NCBI RefSeq assembly: GCF_007655135.1
Contig: NW_022204087.1
Location: 1 to 64,000 of the forward strand
DNA from: Punica granatum
Taxonomy: Eukaryota > Streptophyta > Magnoliopsida > Myrtales > Lythraceae
Direction of reading: 5' to 3'
DNA: 64,000 nucleotides
The translations under genes were made by a program, and so were the position numbers. The notes below the pieces were generated by a model, which made no database searches, was not told the origin of the DNA, and saw only the letters and a list, made by a program, of their open reading frames with translations. Shown here one piece after another: positions 1 to 9,589 of the stretch (the stretch's first letter is position 1; each line of letters opens with the position of its first letter).

Positions 1-1020
1 TTTTCAAGCAAAACTTATGTCATCAGTTTTGCTCCTTATTTTTGGAACCCTTTTATTCCCTAGCGCAGTCGATCGCAATCAACGCATCTTTGGCTAGCGT
101 CATCCTCCAAGTGGTCGGATGTCGCGGGTACGAGGTAGCCCTAGTGGCTGAGACCATTCGGTCGCTCGACCGCGTTACGCGAACAGCTGATCGAAGGTGA
201 GGGGGTCCCCAATCCTTTTGCAAATTTGGCTACAGAGCACTGCAAGCCCCTTTGGCCTCTTGCCCCCAGTTCTGTTTTTCAACCACTCGGAGTCGATCAT
301 TTTCCGTTACTACCTTTAGTGCACGTGGAAGAACGCAAGGTTTCCGAGTGGATCAAAATTTTTCGTGAAATATCACCCAAGGGCTTTAAGTGGCGTGCCG
401 CGTGGATGCCACCCGGACCCATGGCCCTTAGATGCCATGATTTTAACGGAATCCCACTTTTGAGCCATGCGGGTCCACCACTTACTTCCCGTTGCGAGTA
501 ATGAGGCAGTTGGTAGCCTACAGACAGTCCCCGAGGACATGGCACGGACTAGGTTCGAACACACTTGGCGGAGGATCAGACGTCCGTAATTGCCAAAGTG
601 ATATCCAACAGTCCTATCCGCATGGCGCACTGCGGTCACAGAGCTACCTTACTTTCCCGAACACCCTACTCAGGATGAACGGGATTTTCGGGCTACGGAA
701 GAGTACATCTCCGTTTCTTCTACCGACGGAGTTCGTTAGTACACGAAGATTTCCACCGACTCTCCACAACTTGAGGATAGCACACCATATGTATGGGGCA
801 CCCTCAACTTCGAGCATCGCCGTCCAAGCGGACTCACTAGCCTCAGGTCTGAGAGGGACCGCCTTCGTTGGGAGGTCGCTGAGAAAGATGAGCAACTCAT
901 CGATCAGCGCCAGCTTCAAAGGGAGCTCGCCAAGCACGCACCGAGTTACAGAGACGTGATCAGGAGTTGGCACGTGCGAACGCTACCTTGGAGAGGTCCA
1001 AGAAGAGGACCCATGGAGGT
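1..1020 (+). pseudogene. Broken DUF7745-type (plant mobile domain-like) ORF
   Basis: Translation in shifting + frames gives a recognisable plant retroelement-associated protein. Segments include LLLIFGTLLFP near the start, LVAETIRSLDRV (about 130-170), GSPILLQIWLQS (about 205-240), FKWRAAWMPPGP (about 388-425), LQTVPEDMARTRFEHTWR (about 517-570) and YFPEHPTQDERDF (about 650-690). A charged coiled-coil-like tail, ERDRLRWEVAEKDEQLIDQ, covers about 850-910. At least four frame changes interrupt it, and the N-terminus is outside the window. Such proteins are known next to gag-pol in large plant gypsy elements; their function is not established. The family name comes from motif recognition without a profile search. 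Confidence 0.6.
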
Positions 1021-1252
1021 CCCCACCCATCTTAGGATAAATATCTCCACTAGGCTTTCGCCTGGAATTGGTGTTTTCCGTGGCAATGTTCACTTGTGCC
1101 CCGAGCGGGATGGAAGATCGACTTAAGGATTTATTTTCCAAACTGCATTGTATTTTAAACTCTTTGAATAATGCGAACGACAGCATTAGCTTTCAAAACC
1201 CTGCATTGCATACATTTGATATATTTATTCTCTTGCGGCTACAACGCATTTC

Positions 1253-1440
1253 CGCACGATAGACAAGTTTGCCGACCTTCGCGGGTAGACCTTGCGGTCT
1301 TCACCTCTCCATGGCGAGACTGCTATGACCAGAGGCCGTCCAGCCCGGCCACCCACCCCGCACGATAGGCGAGTCGTGCCCACTTTCGGCAGGCCACTCG
1401 CGGCCTTCACCCTTCCTCCACAGCAAGACGAACTGTGGCC
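1253..1440 (+). repeat. 106-bp duplicated module with paired hairpins
   Basis: The motif CGCACGATAG recurs at 1253 and 1359, so the unit is 106 bp. Each copy has a hairpin followed by TCACC: AGACC/GGTCT (1287-1291 with 1296-1300) in the first and AGGCC/GGCCT (1391-1395 with 1402-1406) in the second. A further hairpin follows: CATGG/CTATG in copy one and CCACAG/CTGTGG (1418-1423 with 1433-1438) in copy two. Copy two also has GCACGA/TCGTGC (1360-1365 with 1374-1379). The primary sequences have diverged but the pairing is kept. Confidence 0.6.
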
Positions 1441-2004
1441 CGAGGGCCGATCACCTTCCCAGCGAAGTTAACCAACACTAACTTCTTCCTAACAGAGAGT
1501 GTCACTGACTGCGTGATCGGACGCACGTCCCTCCGCGTGACCCAGCGCATCTACCAGCGATCGAGCGCGCCTTACACATGTCCAAGCATGTTCACACCAC
1601 TCATACATGCCTGCTCAACGTATCAATGCATGTCTCTCGATGTGCTCGCACGACACCTACCAGGCCAGTTCGCTTCCCTACACTCTTGCATTGAAATGCT
1701 GAACGGTTCATGCTCCTTCATTGTTTTCTTTTCCCATTGCAGGAATTCTCAACAAGAAGACAGCCTGAATACTAAGCGACCACAATTGAGACAACAAACG
1801 TCTCCCATCCATCCAGCTCCTTGGGATTTCAACACTAAGTCCACATCCCTGCTCCATAGAGCAATACCGCAAGCAAATCGGCGTCACTGCATTGCAGCGC
1901 CTTGCGCTATTCCTCAGCATTGACCTTTGCTCTTACATCTCTTGCATTTTCCTATCGAGCATGCATTTACTGCATCGGACCTCAGTTCTGCATTTACTGC
2001 TTTC

Positions 2005-2043
2005 GGGCCTCGGCCCAGCATTACTGCTTTTGGGCTTCGGCCC
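2005..2043 (+). repeat. 27-bp repeat with YTCG-loop hairpins
   Basis: Two adjacent copies form perfect hairpins GGGC-CTCG-GCCC (2005-2016) and GGGC-TTCG-GCCC (2032-2043). The second would be a C(UUCG)G tetraloop in RNA. Flanking copies (about 1955-2100) repeat GCATTTACTGC and are more degenerate. Confidence 0.55.
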
Positions 2044-3049
2044 CGCATTTACTCTGCTTTCAGGTTTGGACGCCTCGCATTTACTGCTTTCAGGCTCATC
2101 TGAAATCCAAAATCGACTTGGATACAAATTCATCCAAGCGATACTTCAAGGAGCAAGTCTAATCTTTCCACTACAAAGACAGAAAGTGACAGCTCCACAA
2201 ACAGAGCATGACCCAACTCTCCATCGCAGACCAGCACGGTCATGCCTCCGATCAAAGAATGGATCTCATCCACCTCCGTTGTGATCACCGACTAAACACT
2301 GGGGCAACACGCGCAGTTTTCTTTAAACTCTCTGTTGCTTTCATTCAAATGCATTCCCACAAATAGGCTCCCGACATGAACAAATCCTTCAATGGAGCAT
2401 TAGGACAGTCTCGAAGACGCCCTATCGGTTCTGTTGGACCTGTTCGACTTACCTGTCCTCGTGGGACTCGGCTTCTCGAGCCTTCCCTAGGACGGCTGCG
2501 CATGCCTACTCGCAATTAGGGAAAACATGCTTATGTGACTTCAGTCATGGTCTAACCACTCCAGAGTGATGATGACTACATTCCCGGAAACAAATGTCAT
2601 CCACACGCGACACCCCATGGGTCGTGTGCGAGACAAAAGGGATTTTCCCATGGGTCCACCCCATATTTCTTACCGCATACTCCACCGCACAATCGCCTAA
2701 CACACTATCTTCTTTGTCATCTTTTACAGGGACACGTCGGTCACAGGCGAAGAATGATGCACAGGCTCACGCCTTTCTGAGAACTCCTCTCGAGCCTTCT
2801 CCCTTATACTTTGACAGGGAAGGGGCTCGGCACGGAGATACCCCCTACAAAGCTAAAGACAAAAACAACTGAGCGAGCCTTATGCCATCAACGCAACGAT
2901 TTCAGTTGACATTGACGACATGAGACGGCCAGGGGCGACAGTTGCAGAAACCGCCCACCACGAGTCACATCGATGACAAAAGACCGGGGCATTCGCGTTC
3001 AACCGCTTGCACCGAGACCACCTCGGACATCATCCACCCACGAAAAGCA

Positions 3050-3240
3050 TTTCCAAGTGACGTACACTGGGGCATCCCCGGTTGAAGTTCGCACTAGCAC
3101 AACTTTTCCAAGCGACGTACACTGGGGCATCCCCGGTTGAAGTTCGCGCCAACACAACCTCGGCAAGCGACGTACACTGGGCCTCCCTGGTTGAAGTTCG
3201 CCCCGAGGTCGCCATCGTGGGTCACTCCAGCAAGTGACGT
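3050..3240 (+). repeat. 55-bp tandem repeat, about three copies
   Basis: CGTACACTGG recurs at 3061, 3116 and 3171. Copies one and two contain the small hairpin GGGG-CAT-CCCC; copy three has GGG-CCT-CCC at the same place. Confidence 0.7.
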
Positions 3241-3594
3241 TGGAACGCTCCTGGTCATTTGCGTTAAGTCCAGGCCTCCTCCGCAACAAGCATCAAGACA
3301 ACTCCGACCACTGGTTCCCTAGGGCAAATTTGTATTTTCCTTCTAGACAATAGGGGAATTCACCTGAAGAGATTGCAAGGGAAAATGACACGAAGTTCAA
3401 CTTTCGAGTGCACGGGAGTCAAACTTCCAAGAAAGCCGGTCCTCACAAAATAGGGCTAGCAACACACAACAAGTCTCCACGAGGCGAAGCACACCAAAGT
3501 GGCCTCGGCGATACAAAGTCGAGGAGTTTCAAACAAAGACACGGGGCACAAAACAAACCCCAGCTGCAAGAAAAAAAAAACAGAGCGAAAAGAA

Positions 3595-3654
3595 GCGGGA
3601 AAAACCCGCCAATGAAGAGAGAGAGAAAAGATGCAGGAAAAACCTGCCAATGAA
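3595..3654 (+). repeat. Pair of covarying AAAAA-loop hairpins
   Basis: Two hairpins 38 bp apart have identical loops and tails but different stems: GCGGG-AAAAA-CCCGC (3595-3609) and GCAGG-AAAAA-CCTGC (3633-3647). Each is followed by CAATGAA. The G-C to A-T change keeps the pairing. The surrounding 3530-3660 is purine-rich. Confidence 0.65.
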
Positions 3655-3837
3655 CAAAACAAGGCACCGCCGAGATTTAAAACTCCGATGCCGCCAATTC
3701 TGAGAAATCAACAAACCCCGACAAAAGGGGAGCAGCAGACACAACTCCTCGACGGAGACAGAAAACAATGCATTTGGAGGTTGAATCCTTCGAACCCTTC
3801 GCCCTTGCAAACTCGAGAGATAAAAGAATCGAGCCCG

Positions 3838-3988
3838 CTAGGTCGAAAACCCCTTTTTGGGGCGACCTAGGCAAAAGCTAGGGTAAAAGAGAGGCACGAC
3901 CGAAAACCCTTTGGGGCGGTCGTGGCAAAAGAGCTCTTCCCCTTTAGGTTGAGAGGTGCGGCCCCGAGGTGGGTGATCGTAGCAAAAG
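3838..3988 (+). repeat. Tandem hairpin modules ending in GCAAAAG
   Basis: Module one pairs CTAGGTCG (3838-3845) with CGACCTAG (3863-3870), with an inner CCCC/GGGG helix. Module two pairs CACGACCG (3895-3902) with CGGTCGTG (3917-3924). Module three is weaker (GTGCG region to CGTA, ending 3981). Each is followed at once by GCAAAAG (3871, 3925, 3982). The matching array in the right element is at 60834-61114. Confidence 0.7.
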
Positions 3989-5330
3989 GAGAGCAAAACG
4001 AGAGATAAATAAAATTGCCCCTAGTCTCTCACACATCGTGTGGACAAGAGATCCCCAAGGGAAGTGGCCAGTTTATCTATTCCAACACGATCCCCGATCG
4101 GCTCTCCATACCACTCAACCGTCCAAGAGGGAACCTTCCTCAAGCACAGTGGGTAACTGAATATGCCGTCCAAGCAGTTCAGTACAACCTACACAACAGA
4201 AGGACGAAGAAAAATGGGGGTACATCTCATTGCAGGCGTGAACCCGTGTATCCTTTTAGCCTGCGGGCAACATGCTTCCCAAGCTTTCTCTTTTCACTTT
4301 GTCTTTGCATAACTCCGAATGGGTCACAGCCACCCTTCAACAGGCTATCACAGAGCCAAAATCCCAGACATTCCTCTCCAAGAGTCTAGTCACAACGCTT
4401 TGGAAATGGTCAGACCGAGTCTGACCAAATCTGAATAGAAATCCCCAAGCGGGTTGCAAATGCAGCCGCCCTACTGTACCCTATTGAGAAGGGTTCAAAG
4501 CCGACGGGCGCGTCGAACAAACGATAGAATTGCTAGGGCATCGTCGGGGAAGTCTCGATATGCCCAATACATAGCTAACGGGAGCCCCTGGAGGCCTCGC
4601 ATCTAGGCCTCCGAGAACGGGACCTACTTATACTGTCAAAGCAAAAATTTCATGGGTTGTTTAGGTGACCCAAAACTGAAGATCTGCGTGTCGCAACAAC
4701 ATTTTCATGCTTACCTGTGTCCATTACTTGTTAGTATTTCTAACATGATTTACTAGTAATGTCAGATCACAGGTACTGCAAACAGCATGAACTACGACAG
4801 ACTCTGATTCCTAGTTCCACGGGATACGTAGGCGCTCTGTCTTAGAGCTCGAGTCTCGCAATACAAGACGCCGACTTTTGGCGAACTTCTTGCAGGTCAA
4901 AGCATGACCGCCCAAGCAGCAGAGCTGGCCTCCGACAAAGCACAATCATTCCTCAGCAGCAAAGTCGGTTTCCGGCAGCCCAATAGGTAACCGCCTAGCG
5001 GCGAGCCCGGCTTTCGGCAGATCAAACACATCACTGCCACAGAGGTAAGGCTTCAGTGAAATGACTTCGTCCCAGCATCAACGCTTGCCTCCGACAAATC
5101 AACGCTCCTTGGAAGATATCTCCCCAAGATCGATTCATCTCTACTTCATGTGACGGATGACAATCTCAACCCAAGAGGAGAATCTTCAGAGCAGCACTCC
5201 AGGCACTCAGTTGCATCGCAATCAGTTGGCAAATAACGAAGCATTTTGCCACCACATCGATTGCAACACGGACGAAATCAGTGATGGAAGAAACACAATG
5301 ATTCCTTCCACACCCCACACTACTCCTCAG
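3989..5330 (+). other. Noncoding 3' region of left Tat element, part 2
   Basis: I see no gene here. One strong isolated hairpin, GGAGGCCT (4590-4597) with AGGCCTCC (4605-4612), lies in it. Around 4860-5110 there are loosely repeated segments of the form gcc-tccg-acaaa, too diverged to assign a period. Confidence 0.5.
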
Positions 5331-5334
5331 TGTT

Positions 5335-5850
5335 TGCATTTACTTCACGCACATTTATTTCTGCAATGCACTTTCATTGGCGTGCACCTTCTCAAAATCG
5401 CAGTGCGCCTTATTTCCGCAATGCACTTTATTAGCGTGCACCCTCTCAGGATTGCAGTGCACATTTATTTCCGCAATGCACTTTAATTAGCATGCACCCT
5501 CTCAGGATTGCAGTGCACATTTATTTCGGCAATGCACTTTAATTAGCGTGCACCCTCTCAGGATTGCAGTGCACATTTATTTCCGCAATGCACTTTAATT
5601 AGCGTGCATCCTCTCAGGATCGCAGTGCACATTTATTTCCGCAATGCACTTTAATTAGCGTGCACCCTCTCAGGACCGCAGTGCACATTTATTTCCGCAA
5701 TGCACTTTCATTAGCGTGCACCCTCTCAGGACCGCAGTGCACATTTATTTCCGCAATGCACTTTCATTAGCGTGCACCCTCTCAGGACCGCAGTGCACAT
5801 TTATTTCCGCAATGCATTTTCATTAGCGTGCACCCTCTCAGGATTGCAGT
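5335..5850 (+). repeat. 56-bp tandem repeat of the Tat 3' UTR, about 9 copies
   Basis: The unit begins GTGCACCCTCTCAGG and contains GTGCACATTTATTTCCGCAA. Starts at 5436 and 5492 set the 56-bp period. It lies between the hairpin modules and the PPT, the position where Tat-lineage elements are known to carry variable 3' UTR tandem repeats. The right element has about six copies at 59845-60185. Confidence 0.85.
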
Positions 5851-5854
5851 GCAC

Positions 5855-6018
5855 ATCGCAAGTCCACCGGGTAGGCGCCTTTGAACCATGCAGTTCATTC
5901 GGTATGCGCCCCGTGCATATTGCAAACTCGCCGAGCAAGCGCTCGTGCATCTCGCAAGTCCACCGGGTAGGCGCCTTTGAACCATGCAGTTCATTCGGTA
6001 TGCGCCCCGTGCATATTG
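5855..6018 (+). repeat. 96-bp duplicated block in Tat 3' UTR
   Basis: The segment starting GCAAGTCCACCGGGTAGG occurs at 5858 and 5954, each time running into TGCGCCCCGTGCATATTGC. The counterpart in the right element is 59690-59850. Confidence 0.75.
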
Positions 6019-6565
6019 CAAACCCTTCGGGTCAGTCCCGACTACTTTTCCTGCATTGGGGTCAGTCCCCTTCGGGTCAGTCCCGACTACTTTTCCTGCA
6101 TTGGGGTCAGTCCCCTTCGGGTCAGTCCCGATTACTTTTCCTGCATTGGGGTCAGTCCCCTTCGGGTCAGTCCCGATTACTTTTCCTGCATTCGGGTCAG
6201 TCCCGATTACTTTTCTCGCATTGGGGTCAGTCCCCTTCGGGTCAGTCCCGATTACTTCCCGTGCATATTGCAAACCCTTCGGGTCAGTCCCGACTACTTT
6301 TCCTGCATTGGGGTCAGTCCCCTTCGGGTCAGTCCCGACTACTTTACCTGCATTGAGGTCAGTCCCCTTCGGGTCAGTCCCGATTACGTTTCGTGCATAT
6401 TGCAGTCCCCTTCGGGTCAGTCCCGACTACTTTTCCTGCATTGGGGTCAGTCCCCTTCGGGTCAGTCCCGATTACTTTTCGTGCATATTGCAAACCCCTT
6501 CGGGTCAGTCCCGATTACTTTTCTTGCATTGGGGTCAGTCCCCGTCGGGTCAGTCCCGACTTTAA
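6018..6565 (+). repeat. 45-bp tandem repeat with TCAGT-loop hairpins
   Basis: Repeats of about 45 bp contain two back-to-back hairpins with the same loop: TCGGG-TCAGT-CCCGA and GGGG-TCAGT-CCCC. Variant units end in GTGCATATTGCAA instead of CTGCATTGG. Because 45 is a multiple of three, long repetitive open frames appear in all frames; I treat them as artefacts. The right-element counterpart is 59344-59690. Confidence 0.85.
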
Positions 6566-6761
6566 TTGCCTGTTTCAGCTTTGTTCCGAACTCTACATGT
6601 TATTGTGCACATCTCACCATATTCCCTCTTATTAGGTACAACATCCTACATATCCAAAACAAAAAGGAGAGGGCCATATAGGAAATTCCATTTTGATCAT
6701 TGCTATCAAACTGGGGTGCTTTTGAAATCTTTGATTGCATCTTCTACTCGAGCAAGCAGTC
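6566..6761 (+). other. Noncoding spacer before PPT
   Basis: This spacer sits between the 45-bp repeats and the polypurine tract. It is almost unchanged in the right element (59149-59343), with no repeat and no gene. Confidence 0.6.
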
Positions 6762-6775
6762 AAAGAGGGGCAAGC
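6762..6775 (+). promoter_or_regulatory. Polypurine tract, left Tat element
   Basis: AAAGAGGGG followed by CAAGC stands directly before the LTR start TGTCAGCACC. This is the expected plus-strand primer for reverse transcription. Confidence 0.75.
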
Positions 6776-8397
6776 TGTCAGCACCCCATTTTGGCTCACC
6801 ATTCCAAACAATGATATTAGCAATGACCCAAGCCACGACTTGAGCAGAATACAGAAAACGGCTCGGCAGAGCAAGAAATCACTATTCATTCTCAAGTTGG
6901 CAAAATTGAGCAAATGGCCCATGGACATGACAGAAGGACTCTAGGGGTCACCAAAGGGGAACAGAGCGACCAAAGAACTCAACAATGTCCAAAACCGGCG
7001 TTTTCAGTGTATTACACGGACGGCACTATTTTCCAATAGTTCGCTCGGTCATCGGAAGATAGTGAATATTGGACTCCAAAAATCCACACCAGTGCCAAAA
7101 GATGAAAAGTGTCCCCAAAGGCATTTTGCAAATCATCTGTTCTATACAGAACAACTTTCTGTATACAGACAACTTTTCAGTGGAAGTCCAAAAATGCCGG
7201 TTTCCTGGAGAAAAGTTAATTCCAAATATCAGACGCGGCCATGCCCCATCAGCACACAGAGCATGAACAATGCTTCAGATTGTCTCTTGGAAGTCACACA
7301 GATACTTCAAATGACTTCCGAACGGCAAAACAAGCATACCCCTCTTCAGAAGAGCATAGCCGGAGAATGGTCTGATGGAATTACGGCAAATGAAGTTCAT
7401 ACCGCATTGCCCAGAAAACTCTAGCAGACATTCACAATTGGGCAAAACAAACAGCAAAACCCCTCGCGGTTTCCCGAGTAACCTCCGAAGAGCGGAAATG
7501 ACCATTTTTAGTGGAAATCCATATCCGGAGGTCATCTTTGGGGAAACCTAACTCCGAATGCTTACGTTACACAATGCTAGCCTTCTCAAGGCTCAATGTG
7601 GAATCGTCGGAATAAATCACACGACTCACCTAGACCTCCCGAGCAGTGCTTTAGAGGTCTCAGATACACTTTTCAAGTCCTTGGAGGTTTGATCTCGACA
7701 AACAGAGATTACAGTAATCTCCGGAGTGCCCAAGCAACTCAGAAATCATCCTGAGAAATCCAGTTTCGACCTCCTAGGACGTCTCCGGCCCCACGTTAGC
7801 ATTACCGGCTTAAGGGATAATTGTTCACGTTGTCTGACAATTTATGTCAAAATGACCAACGTGAGATGCGGACACAAGATATGCTGTCAGAAGCGGACAA
7901 CTTCGCCCTGGTCACTTGCAATGAGCAAAACCGGATTCCGAGCCTCGCACACATCCGGGACATTTCTCCATGAAAAATGTCAATCTCGGGCTCATTAACT
8001 CCGTTTTCTCGCGTATATCGACAATTCGACGTTCAATTTGAACCACGAACTTCGAATGCGCGACCAATCGAGACCCGAACTTTGGCCCGAACTTACCTCG
8101 CGACCCGTGGGACCCACGGCCAACTCATTGCCGCCTCACCCATGCCCATTGCCCTCCATGTCTCTTGTCATCTTCTTCTTCAAGCCAAGAAGACAACTTG
8201 CATTTGTCTTCCTTTTGCAAAATATCTAAGTGTTTCAATTCAACACTCCAACTTCCCATCCAAGCCATCAATGCTCTTATCTCTTCTCCATTAATGCAAT
8301 GGATGAGGATTGAGCTTGATATTCCCTTAAGAAATTCGGATTCCACTAATCCATGGCCCTAATTGCACTTTTCTTCACTAATCTTGCATTTAAGCTT

Positions 8398-8409
8398 TTC
8401 TATATATTG
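8398..8409 (+). promoter_or_regulatory. Candidate TATA box in Tat LTR
   Basis: TCTATATATTG is followed about 45 bp later by a pyrimidine-rich CTCTCTCT leader-like stretch. The right LTR has CATATATATTG at the matching place (57521-57531, minus strand). It is a candidate from sequence only. Confidence 0.4.
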
Positions 8410-8899
8410 TCCAAATGTCATTAACTTAAGGGGACACCTAAAACACTCTCTCTCTAGCATTTCTCACTCTTCAAAAGCTCTCAAACTCCATAGCAAACCG
8501 CAGCAAGCTTCAGCCATTTCCAGCAAGCAAAACCAAGCAAAACCGGGCAAAGTCTTAAGTCGGAATCCATCCCGGCTTGAATCCAAACTTTACCAAACTT
8601 CATATCCCACATGTTTTCGAGCCCCTCTATCCATTTCTGAACTTAGATTTTATGTTTGAAGCCTCTAAGCCATAGAACCAGCCTTGAACAAAATCTGGAC
8701 AGATTTGGTCCTTCTCGGGTAAAAAATGTCAAACCGGGTTTCAAGCCTTTCCAAGTCGGTTTGAGCTACCAAAACCCATCAAACACCTCCCCACACAACC
8801 CTAGGGTGTCAAGAAGTCAAGAAATCCAAGAAAAACCCGTCGGTTTAACCCCAGGAAGAAGAAACAGCCCGACTGCCCAGTCGGGTCGAAATTTCTGAC

Positions 8900-9460
8900 T
8901 GTTTGTGCGGTTTTCTTGCAGATCGGGTCGATCCGAGACTCTTTTCGGAAAACGACCACCACAGCCACCTCCAGAGGTGAGTTAGCAGTCGGGAGCCGTT
9001 GGCCTTGCTCAAACATTCCATCGGGAACCTCCGTAGCAACGTCCGACCCGACTGGTGCCAGACGGGTCCGAATTTCCAGACGTACTCTGTTTTCCGTGAA
9101 CTTTGCAGGGCTGTACGGGTCGACCCGATAACTCTGGGACCAAACGACCACCACAGTCACCTCCGGGGGTCAGTTAGGAGTCAGGAGCCACTGACCTTGC
9201 CTCAAAATTCCATCGGGAGCCTCCGTGGCGACGTCCGACCCGACTGGTGCCAGACGGGTCCGAATTTCCAGACGTACTCTGTTTTCCGTGATCTTTGCAG
9301 GGCTGTACGGGTCGACCCGATAACTCTGGGACCAAACGACCACCACAGTCACCTCCGGGGGTCAGTAAGGAGTCAGGAGCCACTGACCTTGCCTCAAAAT
9401 TCCATCGGGAGCCTCCGTGGCGACGTCCGACCCGACTTGTGCCAGTCGGGTCTGTCCAAT
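8900..9460 (+). repeat. 192-bp tandem repeat inside left Tat LTR
   Basis: CTGTACGGGTCGACCC recurs at 9111 and 9303, giving a 192-bp period over about 2.5-3 copies. Each copy includes the 12-bp palindrome CGGGTCGACCCG. The right LTR lacks this expansion. Confidence 0.8.
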
Positions 9461-9589
9461 ATTTCAGCCGGGTCTGTTTGATGCCATTCGGGTCTGTTCA
9501 ACGGAAAACAGCTCAAAACCGACCCATCAACGGTCCAACCCGACTCTTGAAGGTCCCATCCCGCATCTCGGGACTAGTTGGAGCTCTCG

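Larger units (their letters stand above)
1021..3390 (+). other. Noncoding 3' region of left Tat element, part 1
   Basis: No credible coding sequence was found; open frames here are short and resemble nothing known. The stretch holds several short tandem repeats listed separately (1253-1440, 2005-2043, 3050-3240), all with hairpin potential. It probably belongs to the untranslated 3' part of the element, because the later part of this region (from 3838) matches the right element downstream of pol. Confidence 0.5.

Noticed and set aside
6018..6565. Regular palindromic repeats resembling a CRISPR array
   Set aside because: There are no unique spacers, the genome is a plant, and the same repeats occur in a second retrotransposon copy.
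5772..6681. Repetitive 15-residue protein (GQSRLLFLHWGQSPS type)
   Set aside because: The 45-bp DNA repeat is a multiple of three, so every frame looks like a repeat protein; the DNA hairpins explain the pattern better.
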